Assembly (NCBI RefSeq): GCF_900996235.1
Contig: NZ_CAAJGM010000226.1
Location: 1 to 32,205, forward strand
Source of the DNA: Paraburkholderia sp. BCC1885
GTDB lineage: Bacteria > Pseudomonadota > Gammaproteobacteria > Burkholderiales > Burkholderiaceae
DNA: 32,205 nucleotides
Direction of reading: 5' to 3'
In this document: positions 1 to 8,289 of the stretch, in pieces
Numbering within the stretch: the stretch's first letter is position 1
Layout of the letters: the number at the start of each line of letters is the position of its first letter
Translations under genes and position numbers: made by a program
Notes under the pieces: generated by a model
Told to the model about the DNA's origin: nothing
Seen by the model: only the letters and a program-made list of their open reading frames with translations
The model's database searches: none

Positions 1-151
1 CGTGTACTGGCGTGTCCGCTTCGCCCTTCGGCGCCAGCGCGGACAGGTTCCGCAAGCTGGTTTCTGGATTCCACACGCAAACTGAGGCCCGCCTTCCAGA
101 CGCCCTGAACGAACGCGACACGTTTCCGTGCACCCCGATAGAGCAACCATG

Positions 152-165
152 TGGAACCGGATCAA
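152..165. promoter_or_regulatory. Degenerate FNR/ANR-like site
   Basis: The 14-mer TGGAACCGGATCAA keeps a perfect right half (ATCAA) but has two mismatches in the left half. An AATTAT hexamer at 189-194 is close to where a class II -10 element would lie. The site is weak and may be chance, but it is the only FNR-like candidate upstream of the hyf-like operon. Confidence 0.2.
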
Positions 166-178
166 TAAAGCTGCTAGG

Positions 179-197
179 ATGATAACGCAATTATCAT
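179..197. promoter_or_regulatory. Perfect palindrome upstream of the hyf-like operon
   Basis: ATGATAA-CGCAA-TTATCAT is a perfect inverted repeat with 7-bp arms and a 5-bp spacer. It lies about 180 nt before the first gene of the operon. It does not match the FNR consensus spacing. It could be an operator for an unidentified dimeric regulator; no function is established. Confidence 0.4.
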
Positions 198-376
198 AAA
201 CTGGTAACCGGATGCTCCAGCAAAAGAGCCCTCTGCCGGATGCAGGTGACGCGGGATGCAGCGCGTCACGAATGCCAGGCGCCGCGGCAACGATGCAGGA
301 CCGATACGGTTCGTGGCGGTGAAGTCAAGGCCCGGCGACCGGTAGGGTGACGGGCGCCGTATTGAGGAGTATTGCA

Positions 377-802
377 ATGCCGTTTGACCACTCTCTCGCA
401 GAGCACTGGATAGCGGGCGTCTCGTTGCGCAACGGATTGCACGAGCACGTGAAACTCATCAAGTCGGCGTTCGCCAACGAAAGGTGCTGCGTACCCGGAC
501 GCTGGCCTCATGATGAAGGCTCGCGGGGGGACGACGCTCCCGAGTTCCAGCAACTAGATCTGGCGCACGCGAGCTTCCATACCATCGCGCAAGGGCGCTT
601 CACCGACGTGGCCGTCATGCTCGAACCGGATGCCCCGTTCGAAAACGCGGTGCGTATGCTTGAGCATGCCGCATCGAGGTTCGAACATTGCTGCCTGACG
701 GGAGCGCCGCTGGCGCCCGCCCCGCGTTCACCGATGCATGAAGATTGCCGTGACTCATCGGTCGCTACATGGCCCGGGTTAGCGGAAACTGACTTGTACT
801 AG
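377..802 (+). CDS. Small protein resembling a chemoreceptor zinc-binding (CZB) domain
   Basis: A 141-residue soluble protein. The start at 377 is chosen because GAGGAG lies 7 nt upstream; an in-frame codon at 347 has no such site. The segment C38-x2-G-x-W43, then about 20 residues later a pattern ending in H64-x3-H68 preceded by a Phe, resembles the Cys/His zinc ligands of CZB domains, which occur at the ends of chemoreceptors and diguanylate cyclases. An early EHW (residues 9-11) could supply the first His. The last ~40 residues are Cys/His/Pro-rich and have no recognised fold. It lies 15 nt before the spermidine-synthase-like gene and is probably the first gene of the hyf-like operon. A zinc or redox sensing role is inference. 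It could also be an unrelated hypothetical protein. Confidence 0.5.
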   Translation: MPFDHSLAEHWIAGVSLRNGLHEHVKLIKSAFANERCCVPGRWPHDEGSRGDDAPEFQQLDLAHASFHTIAQGRFTDVAVMLEPDAPFENAVRMLEHAASRFEHCCLTGAPLAPAPRSPMHEDCRDSSVATWPGLAETDLY

Positions 803-817
803 CAGGAGAACATTGGA

Positions 818-1645
818 TTGACAGACGATTACAATCAATTCACGCGCGCCCTGGCAGAACTGTGCGGAGAAACGTTTGGGAAACCCTTGGTCCGCGACGG
901 ACTGCGCAAGCGGACGCTGAGTTTTGACGCCTTCGGCATACAAAGCTCGATGCGCAGGAGTGCTCCGTTCGAACTCGATCTCCCGTACACCCGGGCCATG
1001 ATGACCTTTGGCCTTTTCCACCACGAACCCAGGGATATCCTGATCGTGGGTCTCGGCGGCGGATCACTTTCCAAATACTGCTTCCACAGATTTCCGTCAG
1101 CACGGGTTACCACGATCGAAATCGACGAGAGAGTGATTGCGTTACGGGAGCAGTTTTTCATCCCGCCTGACTCAGAAAGATTCCAGATCGTGCATGCGGA
1201 CGCCGCGGACTACCTGTCGGACAAGACTGGCGTCGCGGACGTGATCCTGCTTGACGGCTTCGATGCATCGGGCTTGCCCGCCGCGCTGTCCAGCCGGTAC
1301 TTCTACCATTCCTGCCGTGCCGCGCTGCGCGACAAAGGGGTTCTGGTAGCCAACCTGCTGCACAATGACCTGCTGCTCTCTGTCTGTCTCGAGCGAATAC
1401 GCAGGGCGTTTGACGGAAGACTGTTCCGCACCACTGCACACTGCGGTGGCAACATCATTGCCGTCGGGCTCAGGCAGGAATCCGTGCCAGGCTGGGATTA
1501 TCTCCACGCCCGCGCGAAAATGATCGCGACATCGATGGGTCTGGACCTGCGGCACCACGTGACGAACATGGAACGTCATCACCGGGAGGAACCCGTTCTG
1601 GAGCACCTTTCGTTCAAAACACTGGCCGTTGAACGAGGCGTTTAA
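818..1645 (+). CDS. Spermidine-synthase-fold protein (orphan SpeE-like)
   Basis: A 275-residue Rossmann-fold protein of the spermidine synthase/class I methyltransferase superfamily. It starts at TTG 818 with AGGAG 9 nt upstream. The glycine-rich nucleotide loop GLGGGSL is at residues 78-84, the acidic pair of EID at 101-103, a HADA segment at 127-130 and an LLDGFD segment at about 144-149, followed by a typical helix with the SSRYFY pattern. No second biosynthetic gene (speD) is nearby, so a role in normal polyamine synthesis is not supported. Such orphan SpeE-like proteins are often annotated only by fold. The 20-nt gap to hyfB places it in the same operon, which suggests a job linked to the membrane complex. 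The substrate is unknown. Confidence 0.75.
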   Translation: MTDDYNQFTRALAELCGETFGKPLVRDGLRKRTLSFDAFGIQSSMRRSAPFELDLPYTRAMMTFGLFHHEPRDILIVGLGGGSLSKYCFHRFPSARVTTIEIDERVIALREQFFIPPDSERFQIVHADAADYLSDKTGVADVILLDGFDASGLPAALSSRYFYHSCRAALRDKGVLVANLLHNDLLLSVCLERIRRAFDGRLFRTTAHCGGNIIAVGLRQESVPGWDYLHARAKMIATSMGLDLRHHVTNMERHHREEPVLEHLSFKTLAVERGV

Positions 1646-1665
1646 CGGCACCGGAGACGAGACCG

Positions 1666-3675
1666 ATGGGACAGTTGCTGGTCATCCATTACGTGCTGCT
1701 GGTCATTGCAGGCTGGCTGCTTGTCGGGGTCATCGGACTCGCCAGCCTGCGCCGCACACGGGTGGTCGCGCATGGCCTCTTTCCAGTCGGTGCGATATTC
1801 GGTCTGCTGCTGTGCGCACTGGGTCTGACTGGCGTGTTCGCCGGTCCTCAGGAAATCATCCTGCCGCTCGGGTTGCCGGACCTCCCGTTCCATCTTCGGC
1901 TCGACGGTCTGTCGGCGTACTTCCTCGCGGTCCTCGGCGTGGTGAGCACGGGCGTAAGCGCGTTCTCGGCTGGCTATTTCCGCAAAGGTGAAGGCACTCC
2001 ACCCGGGCTACTCTGCTTCGAATATCACGTCTGTCTCGCCAGCATGGCGGCGCTGCTGCTGGCAGACGATGCATATAGCTTTATGGTCGCGTGGGAAACG
2101 ATGACGGTGTCGGCGGTTTTCCTTGTGATGACCAATCACTGCATCGCGGAGATCCGTCGAGCCGCTTACCTCTACTTCCTGATCTCCCATGTCGGCGCGC
2201 TGGCGCTCCTGCTGTGCTTCGGCCTGCTGCAAGCCAACACCGGCGACTACACGTTCGCCAACATGCGTCACCAGCATCTCGACGTATTCTGGGCTTCCAT
2301 CGCGTTCCTGCTGGCCCTGTTCGGCTTCGGCGCCAAGGCGGGCATTTTCCCGCTGCACGTCTGGCTGCCGGATGCGCACCCGGCCGCACCCTCGCCCGTC
2401 TCAGCGCTCATGAGCGGCTTCGTACTGAAGGCTGGCCTCTACGGGATACTGCGCACGGTGTTCGATCTGTTGCACGTCCAGCTATGGTGGTGGGGCGTGT
2501 TCATGCTGGCGCTCGGACTCTTTACCGCCCTCTTCGGCGTCGTCTTCAGCGCCATCCAGACGGACATGAAACGGCTGCTTGCTTACTCGTCGATCGACAA
2601 TATCGGCTTGATGTTCGTCAGCATGGGACTGGCGATCCTGTTTCGCGCGTACGGAATGAACACGCTGGCCGCGCTATCGCTGACGGCGCTGCTCTACCAG
2701 ATCGCGAGCCACGCGACGTTCAAAAGTCTGCTGTTCCTCGGCACGGGTTCCGTGCTGCATGCGACCGGCGAACGCAATCTCGGGCGTCTGGGCGGCCTGA
2801 TCCGCGTCATGCCGTGGACTGCATGGGCGGCCCTCGTGGGCGCGTTTGCCAGCGCCGGGCTACCACCGCTGAGCGGCTTCGTCTCCGAATGGCTGCTGCT
2901 GCAGAGCTTTCTGTTCACGCCGGGCTTGCCGAACCCGTTCCTGAATATGGTGGTGCCGCTCGTCGCCGCCTTGATCGCGCTGGTGGCCGCGCTTGCGGGC
3001 TACACGATGGTCAAGTTCTTCGGCATCGTCTTCCTCGGTCAGCCGCGCGAAACGAAGCTGGCAGAGGCACATGACGCCAGCCGTTGGGAGCGCGTCGGCT
3101 TCGTCTGGCTGGCGGGGATCTGCGTGTTGCTCGGGCTTCTGCCGGTGCAGTTCGTGGCCGTGCTGGATCGCGTCACCCAAATGCTGGTGGGGACCGGAAT
3201 CGGAGCGGCCGTCGCGAAGAATGGCTGGCTGCTGCTTGCGCCTACCAGCGTAGACCGGGCCAGCTATATGCCGGCGGTTTTTCTGCTGTTTTTCTTCGCG
3301 TGCTGCGGGCTCGCCTGGCTGCTGGTCCGCCGTCTTTACCATGGACGCCTGCGGCGCGCGGCGCCGTGGGCCGGCGGCTATCCGTTCGTGACCGCGCGCA
3401 TGCAGGACACCGCCGAAGGGTTCGGCCAGCCCATCCGCGAAATCTTCACGCCGCTATTCAAAATCGAGCGGCGTCTTCCTTCGCCGTTCGACGAACACCC
3501 CGTGTACAGCGTCACCGTGACGGATCGCGCGTGGACCCTGATCTACGCGCCGCTGGAACGGCTGATCATGCGCATTGCGGCACTGGCGGGGCGGCTTCAG
3601 ACCGGCCGCATTGCCATGTATCTGATGCATAGCTTCCTTGTGCTGATCGTACTGTTGATGCTGGTGAGACGATGA
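1666..3675 (+). CDS. hyfB: Hydrogenase-4 component B-like antiporter subunit (NuoL/M/N family)
   Basis: A 669-residue polytopic inner-membrane protein of the proton-conducting antiporter family shared by complex I (NuoL/M/N), Mrp antiporters and group 4 hydrogenases. Residues expected for ion translocation are visible: Glu144 in a WETMT segment, Lys224 in GFGAKAG followed by PLHVWLPDAH, and Lys255 in a later helix. The C-terminal ~130 residues form the long extension typical of HyfB. It is the first of six consecutive complex subunits; ggaga lies upstream of the ATG and its stop overlaps the hyfC start (ATGA). Length and motifs look intact. It probably pumps H+ or Na+ driven by the peripheral arm formed by HyfG and HyfI. 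Confidence 0.9.
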   Translation: MGQLLVIHYVLLVIAGWLLVGVIGLASLRRTRVVAHGLFPVGAIFGLLLCALGLTGVFAGPQEIILPLGLPDLPFHLRLDGLSAYFLAVLGVVSTGVSAFSAGYFRKGEGTPPGLLCFEYHVCLASMAALLLADDAYSFMVAWETMTVSAVFLVMTNHCIAEIRRAAYLYFLISHVGALALLLCFGLLQANTGDYTFANMRHQHLDVFWASIAFLLALFGFGAKAGIFPLHVWLPDAHPAAPSPVSALMSGFVLKAGLYGILRTVFDLLHVQLWWWGVFMLALGLFTALFGVVFSAIQTDMKRLLAYSSIDNIGLMFVSMGLAILFRAYGMNTLAALSLTALLYQIASHATFKSLLFLGTGSVLHATGERNLGRLGGLIRVMPWTAWAALVGAFASAGLPPLSGFVSEWLLLQSFLFTPGLPNPFLNMVVPLVAALIALVAALAGYTMVKFFGIVFLGQPRETKLAEAHDASRWERVGFVWLAGICVLLGLLPVQFVAVLDRVTQMLVGTGIGAAVAKNGWLLLAPTSVDRASYMPAVFLLFFFACCGLAWLLVRRLYHGRLRRAAPWAGGYPFVTARMQDTAEGFGQPIREIFTPLFKIERRLPSPFDEHPVYSVTVTDRAWTLIYAPLERLIMRIAALAGRLQTGRIAMYLMHSFLVLIVLLMLVRR

Positions 3676-4622
3676 TCACGCTCTCCGGACTGCTCTCGCA
3701 GGGGCTCGAAATCCTGCTCGCACTCGCGGCCGCTCCGCTGCTCACGGGCTGGGTCAACATGTGCCGCGCCCGGCTGCAGAACCGTCGCGCGCCGAGCATC
3801 TGGCAACCTTACCGGATGCTTCACAAGCTGTTCAACAAAGAGTCCGTGGTCGCCAGCCACGCAAGCCCGATATTCCGTGGTGCACCTTATGTGGTGTGGG
3901 CATGCATGACGCTCGCCTGCGCGATCGTGCCGACGCTTTCAACCGACCTGCCGCTGTCGCCGGCCGCTGACGCAATCGCCCTGGTGGGCCTCTTCGCGCT
4001 CGCCCGCGTCATGATCTCGCTGGCCGCGATGGACATCGGCACCGCGTTCGGCACGCTCGGCGCGCGCCGCGAAATGCTGGTGGGCTTCCTCGCGGAACCC
4101 GCCTTGCTGATGGTGCTGTTTTCGGCCTCGCTGATCACGCAGTCCACCTTGCTGACCAGCATCGTCGCCACGCTCAGTCACCGCGAACTGGCGATCTATC
4201 CGAGCCTGGCATTCGCGGGGATCTCGTTCACGATGGTCTCGCTCGCCGAGAACGCGCGCCTGCCGGTCGACAACCCGACCACCCATCTCGAACTCACCAT
4301 GATCCACGAGGCCCTGATCCTCGAATATTCCGGGCGGCATCTCGCGCTGATGGAGTGGGCGGCCAGCCTCAAACTGTTCGCCTACTCCTGTATTGGCCTG
4401 GCGCTGTTTATTCCGTGGGGCATCGCCGAGGCCGGCAATCCGGCAGCGCTGCTGTTCGCGATTCCCGCGCTCTTCGTCAAGCTGCTGGTGGGCGGCGCGG
4501 CGCTTGCGGTCGTCGAGACCAGCAATGCGAAGATGCGCATCTTCCGCGTGCCCGAGTTTCTCGCAACGGCCTTCCTGCTGGCCGTCATCGGCATGCTCGT
4601 TCACTTTCTGCTGGGGGCGTGA
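3672..4622 (+). CDS. hyfC: Membrane subunit C of hydrogenase-4-like complex (NuoH family)
   Basis: A 316-residue, roughly eight-helix inner-membrane protein homologous to NuoH/HycD. It connects the peripheral redox arm to the antiporter subunits. The conserved cytoplasmic loop is visible from E193 (ENARLPVD) to HEALILEYSG (212-221). In NuoH this loop holds acidic residues next to the quinone site, and it matches the HyfC/HycD form. It overlaps hyfB by 4 nt and abuts hyfE directly (TGA then ATG), which indicates translational coupling. No sign of damage is seen. Confidence 0.9.
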   Translation: MITLSGLLSQGLEILLALAAAPLLTGWVNMCRARLQNRRAPSIWQPYRMLHKLFNKESVVASHASPIFRGAPYVVWACMTLACAIVPTLSTDLPLSPAADAIALVGLFALARVMISLAAMDIGTAFGTLGARREMLVGFLAEPALLMVLFSASLITQSTLLTSIVATLSHRELAIYPSLAFAGISFTMVSLAENARLPVDNPTTHLELTMIHEALILEYSGRHLALMEWAASLKLFAYSCIGLALFIPWGIAEAGNPAALLFAIPALFVKLLVGGAALAVVETSNAKMRIFRVPEFLATAFLLAVIGMLVHFLLGA

Positions 4623-5282
4623 ATGCACGGCTTCGCCACGCAGATCATCAACTTTCTGGCTGCCATCCTGCTGCTATTGTCATTTGCGATGCTCAGCCAG
4701 CGCCGCATCCTGTCGCTGATCCACCTCTATACGTTGCAGGGTTTGACGCTTGTATCCGCCAACCTGGTCCTCGGATACGTCACTGCCGACACGCACCTCT
4801 ATATCTCAGCAATCCTGACTCTGGTGCTCAAGGTCGGACTGATTCCGTGGATTCTCTACAGGCTGGTGCAGCGGCTCAACGTGAAGACAGACGTCGAGCC
4901 GCTCCTCAATATTCCCGCTACCCTGCTGGTGGGCATCGTGCTCGTGATCATCGCGTTCAACGTCGCGTCGCCAGTCAGCCAGCTTGCATCGTCGGTGGCG
5001 CGCGGCACGCTCGGCATTGCCCTCGCCTGCGTGCTGCTGTCGTTCATGATGATGATCACGCGCGCGAAGGCGATACCGCAGGTGATCGGCTTCCTGTCGA
5101 TGGAAAACGGCCTGTTCTTCGCCGCAGCGGCGGCCACGAACGGCATGCCGATGATCGTCGAACTCGGCATCGGACTGGACGTGCTGGTCGGCATCCTCAT
5201 TCTCGGCGTATTCATGTTCCAGATTCGCGAGCAGTTCGACAGTCTGGACATTCACCACCTCGAAAAGCTCAAAGATGACTGA
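4623..5282 (+). CDS. hyfE: Hydrogenase-4 component E-like membrane subunit
   Basis: A 219-residue hydrophobic protein with about seven predicted membrane segments and a charged C-terminal tail ending HHLEKLKDD. HyfE proteins carry a NuoK-like portion and sit between the NuoH-like and antiporter-like subunits. The assignment rests on hydropathy, size and position between hyfC and hyfF, plus a recognisable segment with QVIGFLSMENGLFF, which resembles the glutamate-bearing helix of NuoK. It starts immediately after hyfC and overlaps hyfF by 8 nt. Confidence 0.85.
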   Translation: MHGFATQIINFLAAILLLLSFAMLSQRRILSLIHLYTLQGLTLVSANLVLGYVTADTHLYISAILTLVLKVGLIPWILYRLVQRLNVKTDVEPLLNIPATLLVGIVLVIIAFNVASPVSQLASSVARGTLGIALACVLLSFMMMITRAKAIPQVIGFLSMENGLFFAAAAATNGMPMIVELGIGLDVLVGILILGVFMFQIREQFDSLDIHHLEKLKDD

Positions 5283-6735
5283 GGCCTGGGTACTGCTGCT
5301 CGTTTTCGCAATCCCGCTGCTGGCTGGCGGGTGCCTCGCGCTCGAGGGGCATCGCCATTTCGCTGCAGAGCTGAACGTCGGGTTCAGTTTCCTGACATTG
5401 GCCGCCGCGATGCTGCTCGCGGCTCAGACCGTCGCGCACGGACCTGCTTTCGCACTTGGCAAACTTTTCTTTGTCGATCCGCTCAATGTATTCCTGGTCG
5501 CACTGACGGCCTTCGTCGGCTGGACCACCTCGATCTTTTCGCGGCCGTACATGCGCATCGAGCGCGACCGCGGCAGGATGACCGGCTCGCGCATGCGTCT
5601 TTATCACAGCATGTACCAGCTATTTATCTTCGCGATGTTGCTCGCCCTGCTCACCAACAACATGGGGATCCTGTGGGTCGCGATGGAAGCCGCCACGCTC
5701 GCGACCGTGCTGCTCGTCAGCGTCTATCGCACCGCGGCCAGCCTCGAAGCAGCATGGAAATACTTCATCCTGTGCGGTGTCGGCATCGCGCAGGCACTGT
5801 TCGGAACGATCCTGCTCTATCTGGCCGCGAGCCGGCAGCTCGGTGGCAGCGATGCGCTGCTCTGGAGCAGTCTGAACGCCGTCAAGGGCAGTCTCGATCC
5901 GACCATCATTTCACTCGCGTTCGTGTTCCTGCTGATCGGCTATGGCACCAAGGTCGGTCTCGTACCGATGCACAACTGGTTGCCCGACGCCCATGCTGAA
6001 GGTCCCACGCCAATCTCGGCTGTGCTGTCCGGCCTGCTGCTTAACGTTGCGCTCTATGCGGTTCTGCGTTGCAAGGTGCTGGCCGATGGTGCCCTGCAGA
6101 ACGGTTTGCCGGGACACCTGCTGGTGGGCTTCGGACTGGTCTCGGTGCTGGTTGCGACCTTTTCGCTGTTCCGCCAGAAAGATGTGAAGCGGCTCTTTTC
6201 GTATTCGTCAATCGAGCACATGGGCGTGATGACATTCGCCTTCGGACTCGGCGGCCCCATCGCAACTTTTGCGGGCCTACTGCACATGACGGTTCACTCG
6301 CTGGTGAAGTCCGCCATTTTCTTCACAGTCGGACACGCCGCCCAGAAGGCAGGCAGCCAGGCGATCGACGATATCCGCGGGTTGCTGCGCGTAAGCCCAA
6401 CGGTAGGATGGGGCATGATGGTGGGCACGCTCGCCATCGTGGGCATGCCGCCATTCGGCGTGTTCGCGAGCGAATTTCTGATCCTGACCACCGCGATGAG
6501 CAGACTGCCGTGGACCACGCCTTTCCTGTTGCTGGCGCTGGCCGTCGCGTTCGCGGCGATCTTTTCGCGTGTGCAAGGCATGGTGTTCGGCGACACGACC
6601 GTCAAGCCTCTTGAGCACTCGCCGGCGCTGTTGCCGGTATTCGTCCATCTCGGCCTCGGCCTGATGCTGGGGCTCTATATTCCGCCGTATCTTGCCACGT
6701 GGTATCGGCAGGCGGCGGCGATGATTGCAGGGTGA
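5275..6735 (+). CDS. hyfF: Hydrogenase-4 component F-like antiporter subunit (NuoM/N family)
   Basis: A 486-residue second antiporter-like subunit. Glu138 in a WVAMEAATL segment and Lys226 in GYGTKVGLVPMHNW are the expected translocation residues and are followed by LPDAHAEGPTP. The helix that carries Lys in HyfB carries Asn here (SGLLLN). The family is normally about 480-530 residues, so it is full length. With HyfB it gives the complex two pumping modules. It overlaps hyfE and precedes hyfG by 3 nt. There is no HyfD-like third antiporter in the cluster. Confidence 0.9.
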   Translation: MTEAWVLLLVFAIPLLAGGCLALEGHRHFAAELNVGFSFLTLAAAMLLAAQTVAHGPAFALGKLFFVDPLNVFLVALTAFVGWTTSIFSRPYMRIERDRGRMTGSRMRLYHSMYQLFIFAMLLALLTNNMGILWVAMEAATLATVLLVSVYRTAASLEAAWKYFILCGVGIAQALFGTILLYLAASRQLGGSDALLWSSLNAVKGSLDPTIISLAFVFLLIGYGTKVGLVPMHNWLPDAHAEGPTPISAVLSGLLLNVALYAVLRCKVLADGALQNGLPGHLLVGFGLVSVLVATFSLFRQKDVKRLFSYSSIEHMGVMTFAFGLGGPIATFAGLLHMTVHSLVKSAIFFTVGHAAQKAGSQAIDDIRGLLRVSPTVGWGMMVGTLAIVGMPPFGVFASEFLILTTAMSRLPWTTPFLLLALAVAFAAIFSRVQGMVFGDTTVKPLEHSPALLPVFVHLGLGLMLGLYIPPYLATWYRQAAAMIAG

Positions 6736-6738
6736 CAC

Positions 6739-8289
6739 ATGCGCATCGAAGCGCTTGAACTTCCCAACCCGATCCGTCTGTCGACATTCACCGGCAGATC
6801 GTCTGCGTTTCTGGCGCGAGTCGATTCCGATACATGGTCGAGAACGGCCAGGGCCGCGCGCGAAAACGGCGGTCGGCTGATCTCGCTGTGGGGCGCCGAA
6901 GAGACGACGGGCACATTCGTGATCTCTGCGGCTTATGCCCTGGAGGACGGCATTCTCTGGTTGCAGTTGCCGGCAGGCCAGGAAGAAGGCTATCCGGATC
7001 TGTCTGCCATCTTTCCGTGCGCCATACGCATGCAACGGGCGGTTCACGATCTGCTCGGGCTGCATGCGAGCGGCGCCAGCGATACGCGGCCCTGGCTGAA
7101 CCACGGCAACTGGCCGGCCAGCTACCATCCGTTGCAAAAGCGCTCTGCCGAGACGGAAAGGTTCGAGTCGGAGGAAACGAACTATCCGTTCGTGCCGGTC
7201 GCCGGAGACGGGGTGCATGAGATTGCCGTGGGGCCAATCCATGCAGGCGTGATCGAGCCTGGGCACTTCCGCTTCTCGGTGGTCGGCGAAAAGGTGTTGC
7301 GACTCGAGCAACGGCTGGGCTACGCGCACCGTGGCGTCGAAAAGCTGTTCGAGCAGACGCCCCTGCTGCTCGGGCACCGGCTGGCGGGGCGGATTGCCGG
7401 GGACACGACGGTCGCCTTCTCCTGGGCCTATTGCATGGCGGTTGAACGGGCACTTGATGCACGGATTCCGCCGCGCGCGCAATGGTTGCGTGCGCTCCTG
7501 CTCGAGCGCGAGCGCATTGCCAACCACCTGGGCGACCTCGGCGCGCTCGGCAACGATGCCGGCTTCGCCTACGGCCTCGCGCAGTTTTCCCGGCTGAAAG
7601 AAGACTGGCTGCGCCTGAACGATCGGGCTTTCGGGCATCGCTTTCTGATGGACCGGATCGTTCCGGGCGGCATGTCGACGGATCTCGACGCACGCTTCGT
7701 CACCGCGATGCTGACACAGTGCGATCAGATCGACACGCAGGTCCGCGTGATGCAGCGCATCTACGAGGATCAATCGGGACTGCAGGATCGCTTCGCGGGC
7801 TCAGGGATACTCTCCGCAAAGGTGGCGGAGCACTTCAGCGTGTGCGGGCTCGTCGGGCGGGCCAGCGGTCGGAAAACCGACGTGCGGATCGATCACCCCT
7901 ACGCGCCCTATCACGAGGTTCAGGCGCTGATGGTCAGCGACGGGCGCGGGGACGTGGCCGCCCGCGTCGCGATCCGCTTTGGCGAGATCTACGAGTCCAT
8001 CCGGCTGATCCAGACGCTCCTCGCCGGTCTGCCTGCAGGAGACATCGTCACACTGCTCGACCACGACCAGCCGCCGTCCCGCGGAGTGGGCTGGATCGAA
8101 GGCTGGCGCGGCGATGTGTTTGTCGCCCTCGAGACCGGGGCAAACGGGACCATTTCGCGCTGCCACTGCCACGACCCCTCATGGCAAAACTGGCCGGCGC
8201 TGGAACACGCGATCATCGGCAATATCGTCCCCGATTTCCCGCTGATCAACAAGTCGTTCAATCTGAACTACGCGGGACACGACCTGTAA
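6739..8289 (+). CDS. hyfG: Large-subunit homologue (NuoC-NuoD fusion) lacking [NiFe] ligands
   Basis: A 516-residue fusion of an N-terminal NuoC-like domain (about 1-130; YPDLSAIFPCAIRMQRAVHD is typical) and a NuoD/hydrogenase large-subunit domain (about 160-516). In active group 4 hydrogenases the metal site is held by an N-terminal R-x-CGIC motif and a C-terminal DPCxxC. Here the first reads RIAGDT (218-223), so both Cys positions are Ala220 and Thr223. The last reads SFNLNYAG (506-513), so both are Asn510 and Gly513. The flanking framework is well kept (RAQWLRALLLERERIANHL, FVALETGANGTISR), so this is not random decay. The family knowledge is that loss of these Cys marks complex I and Ehr-type complexes. 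The true substrate of the site is unknown. The stop codon overlaps the hyfI start. Confidence 0.92.
   Translation: MRIEALELPNPIRLSTFTGRSSAFLARVDSDTWSRTARAARENGGRLISLWGAEETTGTFVISAAYALEDGILWLQLPAGQEEGYPDLSAIFPCAIRMQRAVHDLLGLHASGASDTRPWLNHGNWPASYHPLQKRSAETERFESEETNYPFVPVAGDGVHEIAVGPIHAGVIEPGHFRFSVVGEKVLRLEQRLGYAHRGVEKLFEQTPLLLGHRLAGRIAGDTTVAFSWAYCMAVERALDARIPPRAQWLRALLLERERIANHLGDLGALGNDAGFAYGLAQFSRLKEDWLRLNDRAFGHRFLMDRIVPGGMSTDLDARFVTAMLTQCDQIDTQVRVMQRIYEDQSGLQDRFAGSGILSAKVAEHFSVCGLVGRASGRKTDVRIDHPYAPYHEVQALMVSDGRGDVAARVAIRFGEIYESIRLIQTLLAGLPAGDIVTLLDHDQPPSRGVGWIEGWRGDVFVALETGANGTISRCHCHDPSWQNWPALEHAIIGNIVPDFPLINKSFNLNYAGHDL

Larger units (their letters stand above)
1..376. other. Leader region with no gene
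   Basis: No convincing coding frame is seen before the first gene. The stretch holds a perfect 19-bp palindrome (179-197) and a degenerate FNR-like site (152-165); either may serve the promoter of the operon that starts at 377. A GC-rich inverted repeat (TGTCCGC/GCGGACA) near the left edge has no T-tract and cannot be assigned. Confidence 0.5.

Noticed and set aside
6277..7773. Long minus-strand open frame (498 codons) opposite hyfF and hyfG
   Set aside because: It lies fully within two well-conserved plus-strand genes and its translation resembles no protein; high GC produces such frames.
7482..8288. Upstream extension of the HyfI frame inside hyfG
   Set aside because: HyfI homology starts at 8289, where the ATG overlaps the hyfG stop; the upstream part is an Arg-rich shadow of HyfG.
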